A DNA stretch of 64,000 nucleotides from Lumbricus rubellus. Taxonomy: Eukaryota > Annelida > Clitellata > Crassiclitellata > Lumbricidae. The notes under the pieces are model-generated. The model worked only from the letters and a program-made list of their open reading frames with translations, ran no database searches and was not told where the DNA came from. This document shows, in pieces, positions 1-12,816 of the stretch (its first letter is position 1; each line of letters opens with the position of its first letter). The stretch lies in assembly GCA_945859605.1 (NCBI GenBank), contig OX243828.1:18691681-18755680 (forward strand), given 5' to 3'. Both the position numbers and the translations under genes were made by a program.

Positions 1-362
1 GGTAGTTTATTTACCTTGGTACTGCCTATCGCTGATCGTTCCATTCGTCTTATGTAAGCAAACGACGACAGTGGCTCCTCTATCGGCGACGAACGAAACT
101 TAGACCGATCTATCGAACTGTAGGGGAAGCCAGGATGAGTTTGGAGTGGGTGATAAATCAGTCCAAGAGGTGGGGTAGGGCGGGGCGCGTTGGGACCCTG
201 GTGGATATAGATGAATCGACGACGACGATGTTGCTCTGTAATCGTCGTGGAAATGCGGAAACGGAAATTGGACTGGATGTCGAGCGATATATTCGACATC
301 TGAGGAAACTGCGGAGTAAGGCAGGCTCTCAGAAGAAGCATACGAGACATAACTCACTCTGA

Positions 363-740
363 TCCAAGATCCAAGATCACAGACAAAAAGACAGATATAC
401 AGACAGACAGATGGACAAATAGACGTCTGTCTCATAAACAGAGTCTGACGACGTCTATGCATAATTACATAAATAAAGAAAGACATGCAAACACGCAGGC
501 ATACGCACATACGTTCGTACGGCCTTTCTCTCTGCCTCTGTCTCCCTCGTACAGTCAAACATATATGCATACAGTGAGAAAGATACACACTCGTATGTAT
601 ATAGAGAGAGAAACCGACAGACAGACAGAGAAGCAACCAAGGACAACAGAAATTCAGACAGACAAATAGACAGACAAGCACATAAAAACACACACCGACC
701 GGCAGACGTATAAAACTCACAAATACAGACAGATCGTCAA
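363..740. repeat. Degenerate CAGA-type repeat
   Basis: Loose CAGA/GACA tetranucleotide motifs interspersed with AT-rich text. The long frames read from it on either strand are low-complexity (CLSV/RQTD-like) and are not taken as genes. Confidence 0.7.
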
Positions 741-940
741 TCACAGCGAGCAACTACGATGAAGAAAGAAACGCATCGAGAGAGAGAAAGAGCCAGGCCA
801 GACGACTATTTACTGGGAGGGGACCTGCAGTCAAACAAAAACCCTCTCTTCATCAGCTACTTATCTTCGATGAATCGCGCCAACTAATGCAACGTGCGTC
901 AAGATCAATCGATAAAAACTTAAAAAGACGAGATGACGTA

Positions 941-941
<1 letters not shown>

Positions 942-1009
<68 letters not shown>

Positions 1010-1011
1010 AC
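942..1011. repeat. (CA)n microsatellite
   Basis: About 35 almost perfect CA dinucleotides. A second, imperfect CA-rich stretch lies at 1309-1509. Confidence 0.95.
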
Positions 1012-1308
1012 AAGACAACCTTTGGATCGTTCTCTCGTTCGCTCGTTCATTCGATGAATTTATGTTGCGCTACTCTGAGGTACCATCCACAGCAGCTTTC
1101 CAGACGAGAAGGAGAGAATAGTTTGTCGATGTGAGTGCGTATGATTGCGCGAATGGATACAGAAGCTGAACGAGCAGTAAATCGCCGGATGAGAGCCATA
1201 TAAAAGCCAGCGCCTCCTCGCTATCGTCATTGAACGTTTATATAGCGCCATCGAAAAGAAATTTATGGCCTGTTCAGTTGTCATGAGGGATGCCAGAGAT
1301 TTTAAAAT

Positions 1309-1509
1309 GACACACACACAGACACACAGATACACAGACACACACACACACAAACACACATACACACGCACACAAGTCCTTGCAAACATACACACACACA
1401 GACACATACACACACGCACAGACACACACCCAAAAACACGCACACATACACACACAAACACAAACACACATACACACACATACATACACACGCACACACA
1501 CGCACATAT
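1309..1509. repeat. Imperfect CA-rich microsatellite
   Basis: CACACA interrupted by AT, GA and CG steps over about 200 bp. Protein-like frames here (THTHT / CVCVC) are artefacts of the repeat. Confidence 0.9.
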
Positions 1510-1937
1510 ATATGTATACACTATTACATATCCACACTACATGTTTGAAAGTTTGCCCTTTGTGTTTGTATGGATGTGTGGTGTCCCAAGAAAGGCTATG
1601 AAATAATACAGAGTTTCGGTTTACGAATTCGCATAAGAGTACAAATACACTTAATAATTCTCGTCAACATTAATATTCTCTATTCTATTACAGTCAACAT
1701 TATTTTTCCTAGATATTATTTTTATTAGACCTACTTCGTTTAACATTTAGTATTCCATATTCTGTTAACTTTTCTACAATCAACTTTCTATTCAAAATTT
1801 CATTGAATACATACGGCTCTATATTGTTAATTAATTATATGCAATTAAATCTCCACTAAAATCGGCTGACTACAAGACATTTCAGAGGTTTTACTGAATA
1901 CATCCATGCATACATGTGACGTACAAACACACACAAA

Positions 1938-2232
1938 CATAGGCGTAGGGGACATTTGAGAAGTGGGGGAGGGGCAAAAGTTAACTTCTGCCCGAAAAAT
2001 CTGACGACCTTTTTTTAGTCGTCCGGTCGTCGGTCGAAATTGCCCGAAAATTCCTGTTATACTTCTTCCGCCCGAAAATCTGACGACATTTTTTTAGTCG
2101 TCCGGTTGAATTTGCCCGAAAAGTTTAGATAGATTTTTTTTGTTTTCCGGGTCTGCTTGCCCAAAAACCAGGCTTGCCCGAAATTTGGGGGCATTTGCCC
2201 TCCCCCCCGGACACCCGTCTCCTACGCCTATG
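1938..2232. mobile_element. hAT-type MITE (CATAGGCGTAGG family), copy 1
   Basis: A 295-bp element with terminal inverted repeats starting CATAGGCGTAGG, flanked by a perfect 8-bp duplication CACACAAA (1930-1937 and 2233-2240). Eight-base duplications are typical of hAT transposons. The interior is T/C-rich with repeated TGCCCGAAAA and GACGAC blocks and encodes nothing. A second copy lies at 48256-48619. Confidence 0.85.
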
Positions 2233-2343
2233 CACACAAACGCACGCGAGCATATTATATAGAATATTTATATGTAGACTTTTCAAGAGCATGTGTCATA
2301 GCACCTGTTTTTCTTCCACATGAAGGCAGTAAAGAGAAAAGTA

Positions 2344-2422
2344 AAACAGACAGATAGACACAGACAGGTATACAGACAGACAGACAGACAGACATACAGA
2401 CAGGCAGATACAGCAGACAGAC
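2344..2422. repeat. CAGA tetranucleotide repeat
   Basis: Short run of CAGA units with point changes. Confidence 0.85.
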
Positions 2423-3118
2423 GGCGACGGAAGAGCATATGCGTCATAGGTCAATCAGCGCGGTGCAAAGGTCAATCTATTTCCGCCGTTGCCTGGCTAT
2501 TTTTAGACTCCAATCTATTATTAGCTAACCTAGAAATTCCTCGAATACTTCCAGGTCGTCGTTGCTCACGGCGAAGATAGCTCAGGTCCATTGTTGATTA
2601 ATCGTAAGTAATTAAATCTCCACTTATCGGTTGACTACAACTGCAGACGTGTCAGAGGTTTTACTTTACATGTATTATAGACCATTGTAATCTGTTATGA
2701 CAGAGGCAACGGGCAACCTTAGACTTGGAAAGACCATGCACCTTTTCCAGCGTTTGTCAGTTTGCACGTCAAGGTTTAACGCAGTGGCATTTAGAGGAAC
2801 CTTTGAGCGCTAAGTGAATCTATTATAGGTCAAACCTAATTTTAATCTGTTACAGCGTGAGGGATCTTTACCCCCTCGGGCGAAAAAAATTCAATAATAA
2901 TAATGGTGCTGCTGCTACTATTACTGTTAATCTAAATACAACAACTAGCCTGCAGCAATTAGGCCTACTGCTACTGCTTCTGCTGTTACTACTACTGCTA
3001 CTGCCACTGTCGTTGTTGTTGTTGTTGTTCTTGTTGTTGCTGCTGCTACAGCTTCTACCACGACTCCTATTGTCACTGAATCATCATTGATATTTTTCCA
3101 TTATTATTCTTATTGCCA

Positions 3119-3459
<341 letters not shown>

Positions 3460-3889
3460 TCCTGCTTCCCATGAGCATGCAAATTATGCTAGTATCTATT
3501 ACGGGTATGTAATCTTGATTTCAAAACATTCGCTAAGCACTCGCCCAACTCCCCAAAGCCAAGCGCTCTAACAAACCGGCTACCGTGCCCAATAACATGC
3601 GCAACCGAATGCTTGGTTTCTGTATTCCTTTCTATTTCGAGCGCTGATTCGTTTAAACAGACCACTCGCTCTTAGGGAGGGCACTGTGTGTAGTGCTTCC
3701 CACGCCACCCCCACTCATGCGGTTAATGCATTGTAGCCTTTGACCCTAGAGCTATCAATAGACCACAGAGTGAGCGAACGGAGATGGTTTCAGCGGCTGG
3801 TTTCAATTCCGATTAGCCACAAGACAACTCCCACGTGCGGCGTGCACATAGATCAAACTTATATGCAGACAGGCAATTCATCCACCCAC

Positions 3890-4195
3890 TCATCCGTACT
3901 TACATACATCCATCCATCGTTCATCCATCCGTCCATTCATTCATCCGCCCTTCCATTCATCCATCCATCCATTCATCCATCCATTCATCCATCCATTCTT
4001 CCGTCCATCCATTCATCCATTCTTCCGTCCATCCATTCATCCATCCATCCATTCGTCTATACATTCATCCATACATCCATCCATCCATTCATCCATCCAC
4101 CCGTCCACGGTCCACCTATGAATCCTGTCCGTCCGTTCGTCCATGCATCCATTCATCCATGCATCCATTCATCCATGCATCCATCCATCCATGAA
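3890..4195. repeat. CATC tetranucleotide repeat
   Basis: CATCCATCCATTCATC-type imperfect array. The related complementary GGAT array is at 12076-12375. Confidence 0.9.
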
Positions 4196-5339
4196 TCCAG
4201 CACATTTTGCTAAACCAACTTTCTCCAGCGCCCGCTGAAACCATCGCGCTCCTTCATCGCATAATTGGATAATTTTTCTAGCGCCTCTCCAACATCGGCG
4301 GCACCGAAAGATTTCCAGCGCCTTCTGGACACACTCGGAGCATCGTTAGAGCAGACATATATCACAACAGCTGTTACTGCCCGACAGCTGATACACGCTT
4401 TCGATCCTCTTCCTCCGTCTGTGGCATCCGCGCTAGCTCTTTGTGGTTAGCTGCTCCACTCTCCAGTAGTCTCGTTGTATCGTCAATTAATCGCAGACAG
4501 TATATAACACGGACGAGCTTCATAAGAGCATTGACGTCATAGTACCACCGCTATCAGTCGTCTGCCAGATTCCCGACATCCTCCTCCTCCTCCTCCAGCC
4601 GCTCGGTCCAGCGCCTACCGCAGTCTGGGTCGCTCCGATTCGGTACCGGGTGTAAAGAGGATCCGCGTTATATAGCCCACTTTTGGGGGGGGCGATTGGT
4701 TTAATGGTTGGCACGAAGGTCAGAAGGACGAGAGTTCGAAACGTGCTGGGCACGTAGAGTTAGCTCAACCTTCCATTCACTAGGTGGTTCGTCAAAATAA
4801 GCTCTTGCATGCATGGATATACGTCGCCTGTTAAACTTGTCTTCGTCTGGTACGACTATCTCGTGCGATGTGTCTGTTGCCTTTGGATCACACTTTTACG
4901 GACAACTCTTTTGACTCAACGCAGCGCTCTTGAATAAGCCGGTACCACGCGCTTGGTTTTCGAGTGGCGCTTTAGAAGTTTGGAGATTACGATTACGTTC
5001 TTGTCAGTTTGAAGCAAAAGAGACTTTCATTGTTACTATTATTTTTGTCGCAGCCTTAAAAGCCTAAGACATTTATTTCTGCAGTTTGTAGAGATTAACT
5101 TATCAAACTTATCAATGTAAACTTCAACACTTTCCTTTTTCGATGAGTCTGTTCTTCGCATTTGTAATCATTCTGATTGGTTTGTACGGTCAGGGCCCCT
5201 TTATAAATACGTAAATGGAATAGAATTATGTAGAATGTAGAATTGAAAATTGTATACCCAGGCCCAACTGAGAGGGGCAGAGGGCAAATGCTCAGAGCCC
5301 TGGAGTAGGCCATTTACGGACCCGACACAGGGTATTTTA

Positions 5340-5560
5340 GAATATAATAAAATAGAATGAAACAAAACAGAATACGCTAGGCTAGAATAGAAGAGACCAG
5401 AACAGAACAGAGTAGAACCAGCACAATAGACTATAGAACAGAATGGAATCGAACTGAGTACCGTACACTATACACTAGTCTAGACTAGACTATAGATTAG
5501 ACTAGACTAGACTAGAAAAGAGTAGAATAGTATAGAATAGAATGGAATGGAATAGAAGAG
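5340..5560. repeat. Degenerate TAGAA pentanucleotide array
   Basis: Repeated AGAATAGAA and CTAGACTAGA motifs over about 220 bp, diverged. Just downstream, 5575-5638 contains an inverted repeat (GTGGCAGGACGG at 5575-5586 against CCGTCCTGCCAC), possibly a MITE remnant. Confidence 0.6.
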
Positions 5561-6742
5561 ACAAGGGCTTAAAGTGTGGCAGGACGGTCATAGACGGCGT
5601 CTTGGCACTTATTTTCAAATCTCTATGCCGTCCTGCCACTTATTTGGCCAGCACACCTGAAAATGTAAGGGGCGTCCGGGCACTTCTTCTTCAAAGGTAA
5701 GGGGCGTCTAGGCACTTTTTTTACAATTTTAGCACTGGAAGAGACTAGAACATAATAAAATAATGGCTGAACCCTCAAAGATTCCCATTCCCATTCAAAA
5801 TAAGTATACGTTCGCACTGAGCCTATACGCCTTAAGACAGGAAGCGGAGAAAAAAAATCAAAGAGCAGTTGTGAAATCTGAAATTACCACTTGAGCCTCT
5901 TGCCCTTTATTTACCTCATTTCCGTAAGCGCCTCAAGAGGAGCATTCCATTGTCTATTGTCCCTCTGTTCTGCCAAGTTCTGAGCGTCTACGATTCTTTA
6001 TGTGCAAAAGGTGCTATATAAATTGAGATCTCCTTAGCAGTAATTACACTACTTTGTGGGCGCGGAGGTGAGTTCAACATTTGCGGAAGCATTTTTCGCT
6101 TTGGAACCGATTTTCTGCCACACCTTGATGTCCAGGCCAGCCGTCTCGCCCCCCTCTCTCTTCCCCCGACGGGCCAGAAGATGCGAGGTGCGGTCGACCC
6201 CATCTCCGACGCCATTAGTAGAGCAGCAAGGTCGGTGTAGGGCATTCTCCGGGCGGTCGCCCTTGACCAGACCCGACGAACGAAGGGACCGTGCACCACC
6301 GTAAACAAAAGTCATGTGTACAATTCTCCGAAGTACTCTTTCGGTTAGTGTGTACATGTACACGTAATGTAATGTAGGTCTACATCCAGGATATTTCTCA
6401 CAAAGACCGTGACGGCCCTGTGCATGTCAATTCATGTTCGCAATAGTCCGACTGTTTATTCCGCTTACTTGCCAGCTGGTCATTAGGTTAAGTCGAGGAG
6501 ATAATCAGCGATGAAGACAGACGGCTAGTATAGCATGATCTGTGTATACATACACTTCTATGCAAGACAGTAAACCTCGAGACCAATACAAGTGTGGACC
6601 GAGACGGAGACAGAGACACAGACAGACAAGGACTTGGAGACAGAGACAATAGGTTCCGAGACCTAGACATCAAAAACCTATCTCGAGACGTCAATGCCTC
6701 GAGACCATTATACAACTCTTTACATTTTTTGCAATCCTCAAG

Positions 6743-6936
6743 CAGTGGTTAAAATGTTTTTTGGGTGAGCAGTGAGAACGCCGAAGAAGAAGAAGAGTTT
6801 TATTGGAGCGCTCCGAGCGCACGTATTATTTTATTTCCAGGGCTCCGTGCACGGTGAAGAGAGGGAAAGCAAGCCAAGAATTTTTCTAGAGCAGTGGAAA
6901 CACCGCTCCCAGGAGTCCACCACTCGCTAAACCCTG
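6743..6936. mobile_element. hAT-like MITE remnant (GTGAGCAGTG family), copy 1
   Basis: The ends (CAGTGGTTAAAATG... and ...GCTAAACCCTG) match those of the better copy at 61348-61508, as does the internal GTGAGCAGTG block. No convincing target duplication remains here. Confidence 0.55.
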
Positions 6937-7474
6937 CGTAAAAATCGCAAATGTAAACGGTTGTCGAAAGTGTTTAAGTTTCTTATTCACACGTTTCTGT
7001 GTGTGGTCTCTCCCACTCTCTCGCTCCCAAAGAAACCAAAGAGATTATATAACAGCGCTGTTCAACGCCTCTGTTTCAAAGCAAAGATGAGATAATATGG
7101 CGACCTCCTCTTTCACCTTGGCGTGGCACTGGCAACGGTAAAGTATACTCGCAGTTGCGGAGCTCGTATAGGTCTACGTCCTTTCGTAAAGTACTGCAAC
7201 AGCTTGCCCAGTGCCTTGTACAATTAGGCCTACTGCAAACGGCAATAGGCACTACCATGGTTTCAATTCCTGATAGCGACCGATAGTACGGTGGGTTTTG
7301 GTTATTACGGTAACGTATGATGTTGCAAAACACTCTATTTAGAACTCGGCATTTTTCTGTTTTTGCGTTCTATTACAATAGGCATATTCGGATCTACCTA
7401 TTCAAAAACTGCTGATGAAGCAAAATATGGTATCGATCTCTGAGAGCCAAAAATGTAGGCCAACGTCTGAAATA

Positions 7475-8501
7475 CACCGTGATTCAAAAAAAGTAAGCCA
7501 AATTATTTTTCATATATCTTTAGTGCCTGATAACATATCACGCTAAAATTTTCCAAATGTTTACAGAATTGGACGAAGAATATGATTCCAAAATTTCATG
7601 AGATAAAGTTGAACGGATAAAAAGATATGCATCTTTAAACTTCATATGCCGAAATTGCCGTTTACAAGCAATTTTTGGTCAGATTCAATAAAAAAAACGT
7701 AAGCTAAACTGTTTTTATTATATCTCCAATGCCTGATAATTAATCATACTAAAACTTTCCAGATATTTAGAGAATTGAACCTAGAATAGGTTTCCAAAAT
7801 ATCATGTACTAAATTTGAACGGATAGAAAGATATGAATATTTAAACATCATCTCCGGAAATTTCAGTTTTCAGCAAATCTGTTATGGTGTTCGCTGCAGT
7901 TTTGATGCCTGATATAGTTCCCAATTTCGGTCTTCAGTGATCCTGGAGTAACATTTTACGGAATATAAAGTGTGGAGCGTGCATAATGAAAGACCGAGTC
8001 TACCAGACAACAATCCATGATATAAACGATCTGAAGCAACGCTTGTTGGAAGTGTGGGATGGCCTGGACCAGATGATAATCGACGATGCTGTTGCCTAAT
8101 GGCGCCAGCGCCTCAAGGCTTGCGTGCAAGCTGGAGGATGACATTTTGAGCATCTTATTTAATTAAATAATCAAATCATGCTGTTGGGGTCATATTGCTA
8201 GTTCAATTATCTACATATCTGGAAAATTTTAGAATGATTGATCATCAGGCATTAGAGATATGAGAAAAAGTTTGACTTACATTTTACTGAATCTGACAGA
8301 AAATTGCTTGTAAACGGCAATTTTGGCATATGAAGTTTAAAGATTCATACCTTTTTATCCGTTCAACTTTATCACATGAAATTTTGGAATCATATTCTTG
8401 GTCCAATTCTCTAAATATTTGGAAAATTTTAGCGTGATATGTTATCAGGCATTAGAGATATATCAAAAACAATTTGGCTTACTTTTTTTTGAATCACGGT
8501 G
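7475..8501. mobile_element. Mariner/Tc1-like element, deleted, with doubled inverted repeats
   Basis: A 1,027-bp element flanked by TA on both sides (7473-7474 and 8502-8503). Its ends are inverted copies starting CACCGTGATTCAAAAAAA. The inverted repeats run more than 350 bp, and each arm holds two tandem copies of a block of about 215 bp: the sequence beginning near 7475 recurs, diverged, near 7682, and its mirror appears on the right arm. Between the arms lies a short transposase C-terminal remnant. TA duplication and end structure are standard for Tc1/mariner; the doubled arm is unusual. Confidence 0.85.
7971..8162 (+). pseudogene. Transposase C-terminal remnant (Tc1/mariner)
   Basis: The frame reads MKDRVYQTTIHDINDLKQRL followed by EVWDGLDQMIIDDAV and WRQRLKACVQAGG. 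This is the pattern seen at the C-terminus of mariner/Tc1 transposases, after the catalytic domain. In-frame TAA and TGA stops interrupt it, and the DDE catalytic region is missing. It sits between the inverted-repeat arms of the enclosing element, so the element is non-autonomous. Confidence 0.7.
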
Positions 8502-8778
8502 TAGAATCTAATTAGTTTTTTTCTGCATTGTTGTTTGCTATTGTTGTGTGCTGTTGTTGTTTGCTATTGTTGTTATTATTGTACTGTCGTTATTTCTATC
8601 ATAATCATTTTTTACTTGCTTGGGAACTTGAATGTTAATGGAATGGAAAAGAAACAATTCTTAAAATATTATTATTTTTTATTCTCCCGAAGAATACAAA
8701 TTAAGGATCCCTCAGGCTCTAAAATTAATATCGAAGCTGTGGGACTCGCCGAGTTCTCACCCCCCCCCCCAATGTACA

Positions 8779-8849
8779 TTACTACTGCTACTGCTACTGC
8801 CACTGCCACTGCCACTGCCACTGCTGCTGCTACTGCTACTGTTACTGCA

Positions 8850-8928
<79 letters not shown>

Positions 8929-8935
8929 TTATTAT
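8779..8935. repeat. (ACT)n trinucleotide repeat
   Basis: Imperfect ACTGCT/ACTGCC units become a pure ACT array, followed by ATT-rich text to about 9130. The frames through it are homopolymeric. Confidence 0.95.
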
Positions 8936-9649
8936 TATTATTGTTATCATTATTAATATCAACATTATTATTATTAGGCCTATTATTATTATCATGATCA
9001 TTATTATTATTACTACCACTACATATGCTACTACTACAACTAGGCTGCTACTGCCAGTCTTCTACTGCTACCACTATTATTATATCTACTACATACTAAC
9101 CTACTACTACAACAACTATTATTATTAATATATTTATTATTATTGTTGTTGTTGTTGTTGTTTTTCTCCCGATGTAGTAGAGATTCCTCAGGATGTATAC
9201 GCTAAAAGAACAAAAGATTGTTATTATTATTTTTTACCCAGGTGTCAATGATTCCTTTCCGAATTGTTTTAGGAGTGAAAAAAATGATTCTCTGAGAAAT
9301 CAGGCCTCGTGCCAGGTTTCACAACCATGCTGAAATGTCCCTCTGAATGCAATTACAATGCAGCGCGCTACACAGATGGATAGACGTTGGAACAGAAATT
9401 TGGGTTCACATTGATCTCCAGAAACTGAATTATTATTATCATTATCATTGTAATTTTTTTTTAAACCGGAGGTACGGTACCTCAAATCCCTTGGGATTAA
9501 AAAAAATTATGCTTGGAGCTGTACAGTTGTTAAATGTCTGGAAAATCAGGCCTCGTAGTAAAAGTGCAACGAAATGCGCTGGAAGAGAAAGGTCACCTCC
9601 CGTGGCCCTTCTGAAACGACCGAGAGACGTTGGCCAACTTCGCGCATGA

Positions 9650-9790
9650 AATTAATATTATTATGAACCTATTATGACTAGTATTATTAATAATATTGTT
9701 GTTGTTATTATTGTTGTTGTTGGTATTATTATTAGTAGTAGTATTATTACTGTTATTATTATTATTATTATTATTTTTATTATTTTGAGA
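9650..9790. repeat. ATT-rich trinucleotide repeat
   Basis: TATTATTGTTGTT-type array. No gene is supported across 8.5-10.4 kb. Confidence 0.85.
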
Positions 9791-10447
9791 CGGTAGACAA
9801 ATTCCGCGTGAATGAAACAGAGTATTGATCAGCAAGATTTGCATTATCATCATCCAGGGAATAGAACCTGGAAGAAGATGAAATGCAGATGGAGAGGAAA
9901 GACGGAAGCAGACACGTACTAGGATACAGACAAACAAAGAGAGACCGACAGACAGACAGACAAAGAGAGAGAGACAGACAGACAGACAGGTGGAACTACG
10001 TCCGATAGACGTCATAAAGGGCTTCTCTTTCTGGCACTATGGTATATACATGTAGCTAGTGAACTCGTACTTCCGAACATCACAGTGCACACGGAGTATA
10101 ATATATTTATATATATAGAATATTATATATATACATGAATGTACATGCATATGTATATAAATAATGAGTGTGAGCAATATATAACATATATAACTTACAT
10201 ACGGTAAGCTTACATGTATACATATATGTATATTATTTGTATCGATATGCATACATGTATCATGTATATGTGTCCTGTATATGTATATAGTAATCCATAT
10301 ATAATCCCTGATAATGATTTATAGAGACGTAAGAAGGCTTTTACTGCTTCTTTGCTTAAATCATTATTCTGTGGCAGCCATAAATATAGCGACGCTCTAG
10401 TGAATTTAGCACCGAGGGCAGATGGAAGAAGACGTGTAGCCTTCCAC

Positions 10448-10460
10448 ATGACAGACAGAC

Positions 10461-10517
<57 letters not shown>

Positions 10518-10740
10518 GACAGACATACGGAGAGAAAGAGACAAAGAGAAAGATACAGAGAGAGACAGAGAGATAGAGAGACAGAGAGACAAAGACAGAC
10601 AGACAAAGAAAGAAAGAGACAGAGAGACAGAGAGACAGAGAGAGAGAGAAAGAGAGACAGAGAGATAGGGAGAGAGACGGACAGACAGACAGACATATAG
10701 GCATAGACAGACAGAGAGACAGAGATAGAGAGACAGAGCC
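10448..10740. repeat. CAGA/GAGA repeat
   Basis: A pure CAGA block (10450-10515) followed by imperfect AGAGACAGAG text. Confidence 0.9.
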
Positions 10741-11255
10741 CAATACTATCGGATATATTAAGGTAGGGATGTACAAGACGGCATATTGGCATCGTCGTAT
10801 AAGACTATAAGCCACGAGGCTCATAAACATATCTCAATAAATAAATATACCGAATCCTGCACATTATAATGCACGGCATGTAAGATTATTTTGTAAGATA
10901 AAGAAACAAAGGCAGCCAATACTTGGAAGATATAAGCTCGATTGATTATAATAAATGAGGACATATGGAATCCCTCGGAATAAAACAATAATAAAGAACA
11001 ATGGACTTGACAAATGACGGGAAACAATGGAAATGCTTTATTCGTACCCATTGTAGCCAAAACTCTGGAGTCTGTAACTCATGATGATGATGTTATATGT
11101 GAGGTATGCCTGTTATGCATGCTGTATATGCGTGCGCGCGCGCACTCGCCCGCGTATATATGTATATATATATATATAATCATATATATATAGCCTATAT
11201 ATATATATATACATGTATATGCACGCATGCTTCACATGTAAGTCAGGACTTTAAC

Positions 11256-11370
11256 TCTTTTCATTCATTCATTCATTCATTCATTCAGAGCATTTATATA
11301 GCGCCCCTTCAAGAAACTACTCAGAGGCGCTCCCAGCCCAACCACGAACAAAGAAAAAAGACTTGAGGGA
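11256..11370 (-). repeat. SINE 3' fragment (GCGCTATATAAAT tail)
   Basis: CATT repeats followed by TTTATATAGCGCCCCTTCAAG and CTACTCAGAGGCGCTCCCAG, the conserved tail of a SINE family found throughout this window. The head is missing, as expected for 5'-truncated SINEs. Confidence 0.7.
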
Positions 11371-11439
11371 CTTGTAGAACGCAGCCGACCTATAGGATAT
11401 AATGATTGCCGTACCATTTACTATGCGTTGGTTGGTATA

Positions 11440-11735
11440 TATATAGAGACACAGAGAGAGGAACCACAGAAGAGGAACAGAGACATGCAAAAACACTATG
11501 GCACAGTCACAGACGGGAAAAGAGACAAGCTGAGAAACAGAGACCGCGGGATAGAGATACACAGAGAAACATGATGACATAGAGAAAGAGGCAGAGACAG
11601 AGGCAGACACAGAGGCAGAGACAGTGAAAGATACAGAGATAGAGACAGAGATAGAGAAGGAAACAGTGACTGAGATAAAGACAGAGAAAGAGGCAGGGAA
11701 GAAGAGACAGACAGACAGACATAGAGACAGGGTAA
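11440..11735. repeat. AGACAGAG purine-rich repeat
   Basis: Imperfect AGAGACAGAG units over about 300 bp. Confidence 0.85.
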
Positions 11736-12075
11736 GAGATCTAGATATGCGCCAGGCATCCCTCATGAGTGACGAGATCTTGGTGATAATGACGAGTGTT
11801 GGACTGTTGGCTGGTTGGTCCTGTTTTAAACGGAAATCATCTTCGATTCCTCGCAAGCAAGTTGTAAACAACTGGAAAGCAAACAGGCATCTATGGGGAG
11901 CGCTGAGATGGGGTGGGGCATTTATGGGGAGCGCTGAGGTGGGGTGGGGGCATTTATGGTGCACGCCCTTTAGTGATGGAGTGGCAACTGAAGGGTAAGC
12001 AAAGGCGGAACATGGGCTTCGATGACGTTACTAGGATGCTTGTTTATGTCGGGTCAAAGAGCATTGGAATGCGAC

Positions 12076-12420
12076 CACGGAAGTATGGATGGATGGATGG
12101 ATGGATTGATGGATGGATGGATCGATGTAGGGATGGATAGATGGATGGATGAATGGATGTATGACTGGATGGATGCATAGATGGATGGATGGACGGATGG
12201 ATGGATGAATGAATGAATGGGTGAATGAATATATGGATGGATGGATGAATGGATGGACGGATGGATGGATGGATAGATGGATATATAAATGGATGGGTAG
12301 GTAGATGGATGGATGGATGTATGGAAGGACGGACGGATGGCTGGATAGATGGATGAATGGATGGATGGGTGAGATTTGATTTGGTAGGTGGATTGTTTAA
12401 GGGATAGAATGGTGGATGGA
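12076..12420. repeat. (GGAT)n repeat with adjoining SINE tail
   Basis: GGATGGATGGAT with point changes. At 12440-12480 a short AGAGGCGCTATATAAAT fragment of the SINE tail follows. Confidence 0.9.
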
Positions 12421-12654
12421 TGGGTTGGGCGCTTCTGCGTGTGTATCTTTAAGAGGCGCTATATAAATTCCCAACATGGATGAATGAACGAACAAACGAA
12501 TGAAGTAATTAATTAGTGAACGAATGAATGAAAAAAAGATGGACGAAAGGATGGATGACTGAATGTTTGGATAAATAGATGGATGAAAGGATGTATAGAT
12601 GAATGCATGGATTGGACGTACGGACGCACGGGCGAACGGACGGACGTATGGGTG

Positions 12655-12742
12655 GATGTATGTATGTATGTATGTATGTATGTATGTATGTATGTATGTA
12701 TGTATGTATGTATGTATGTATGTATGTATGTATGTATGTATG

Positions 12743-12776
<34 letters not shown>

Positions 12777-12785
12777 TGTATGTAC
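12655..12785. repeat. (TATG)n microsatellite in the RGK intron
   Basis: About 32 nearly perfect TATG units ending some 30 bp inside the intron from the RGK exon donor at 12816. Frames that read through exon and repeat simply miss the splice site. Confidence 0.95.
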
Positions 12786-12816
12786 GTGCGTGCGCACGGA
12801 TGGACGGATGTCTTAC

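Noticed and set aside
135..362. 75-codon frame on the plus strand (GRVGTLVDIDESTTTMLLCN and an ending HTRHNSL)
   Set aside because: It has non-repetitive composition but no family resemblance, no splice context and no partner exons, so it is not annotated as a gene.
4690..4800. tRNA-like text (GGTTTAATGGTTGG, GAGTTCGAAACG)
   Set aside because: Only a weak box B; no SINE body or tail follows.
12509..12816. Extension of the RGK frame into YIHT repeats and IHPFVHLF text
   Set aside because: A GTAAGA donor at 12816 ends the exon; the rest is the translated TATG microsatellite.
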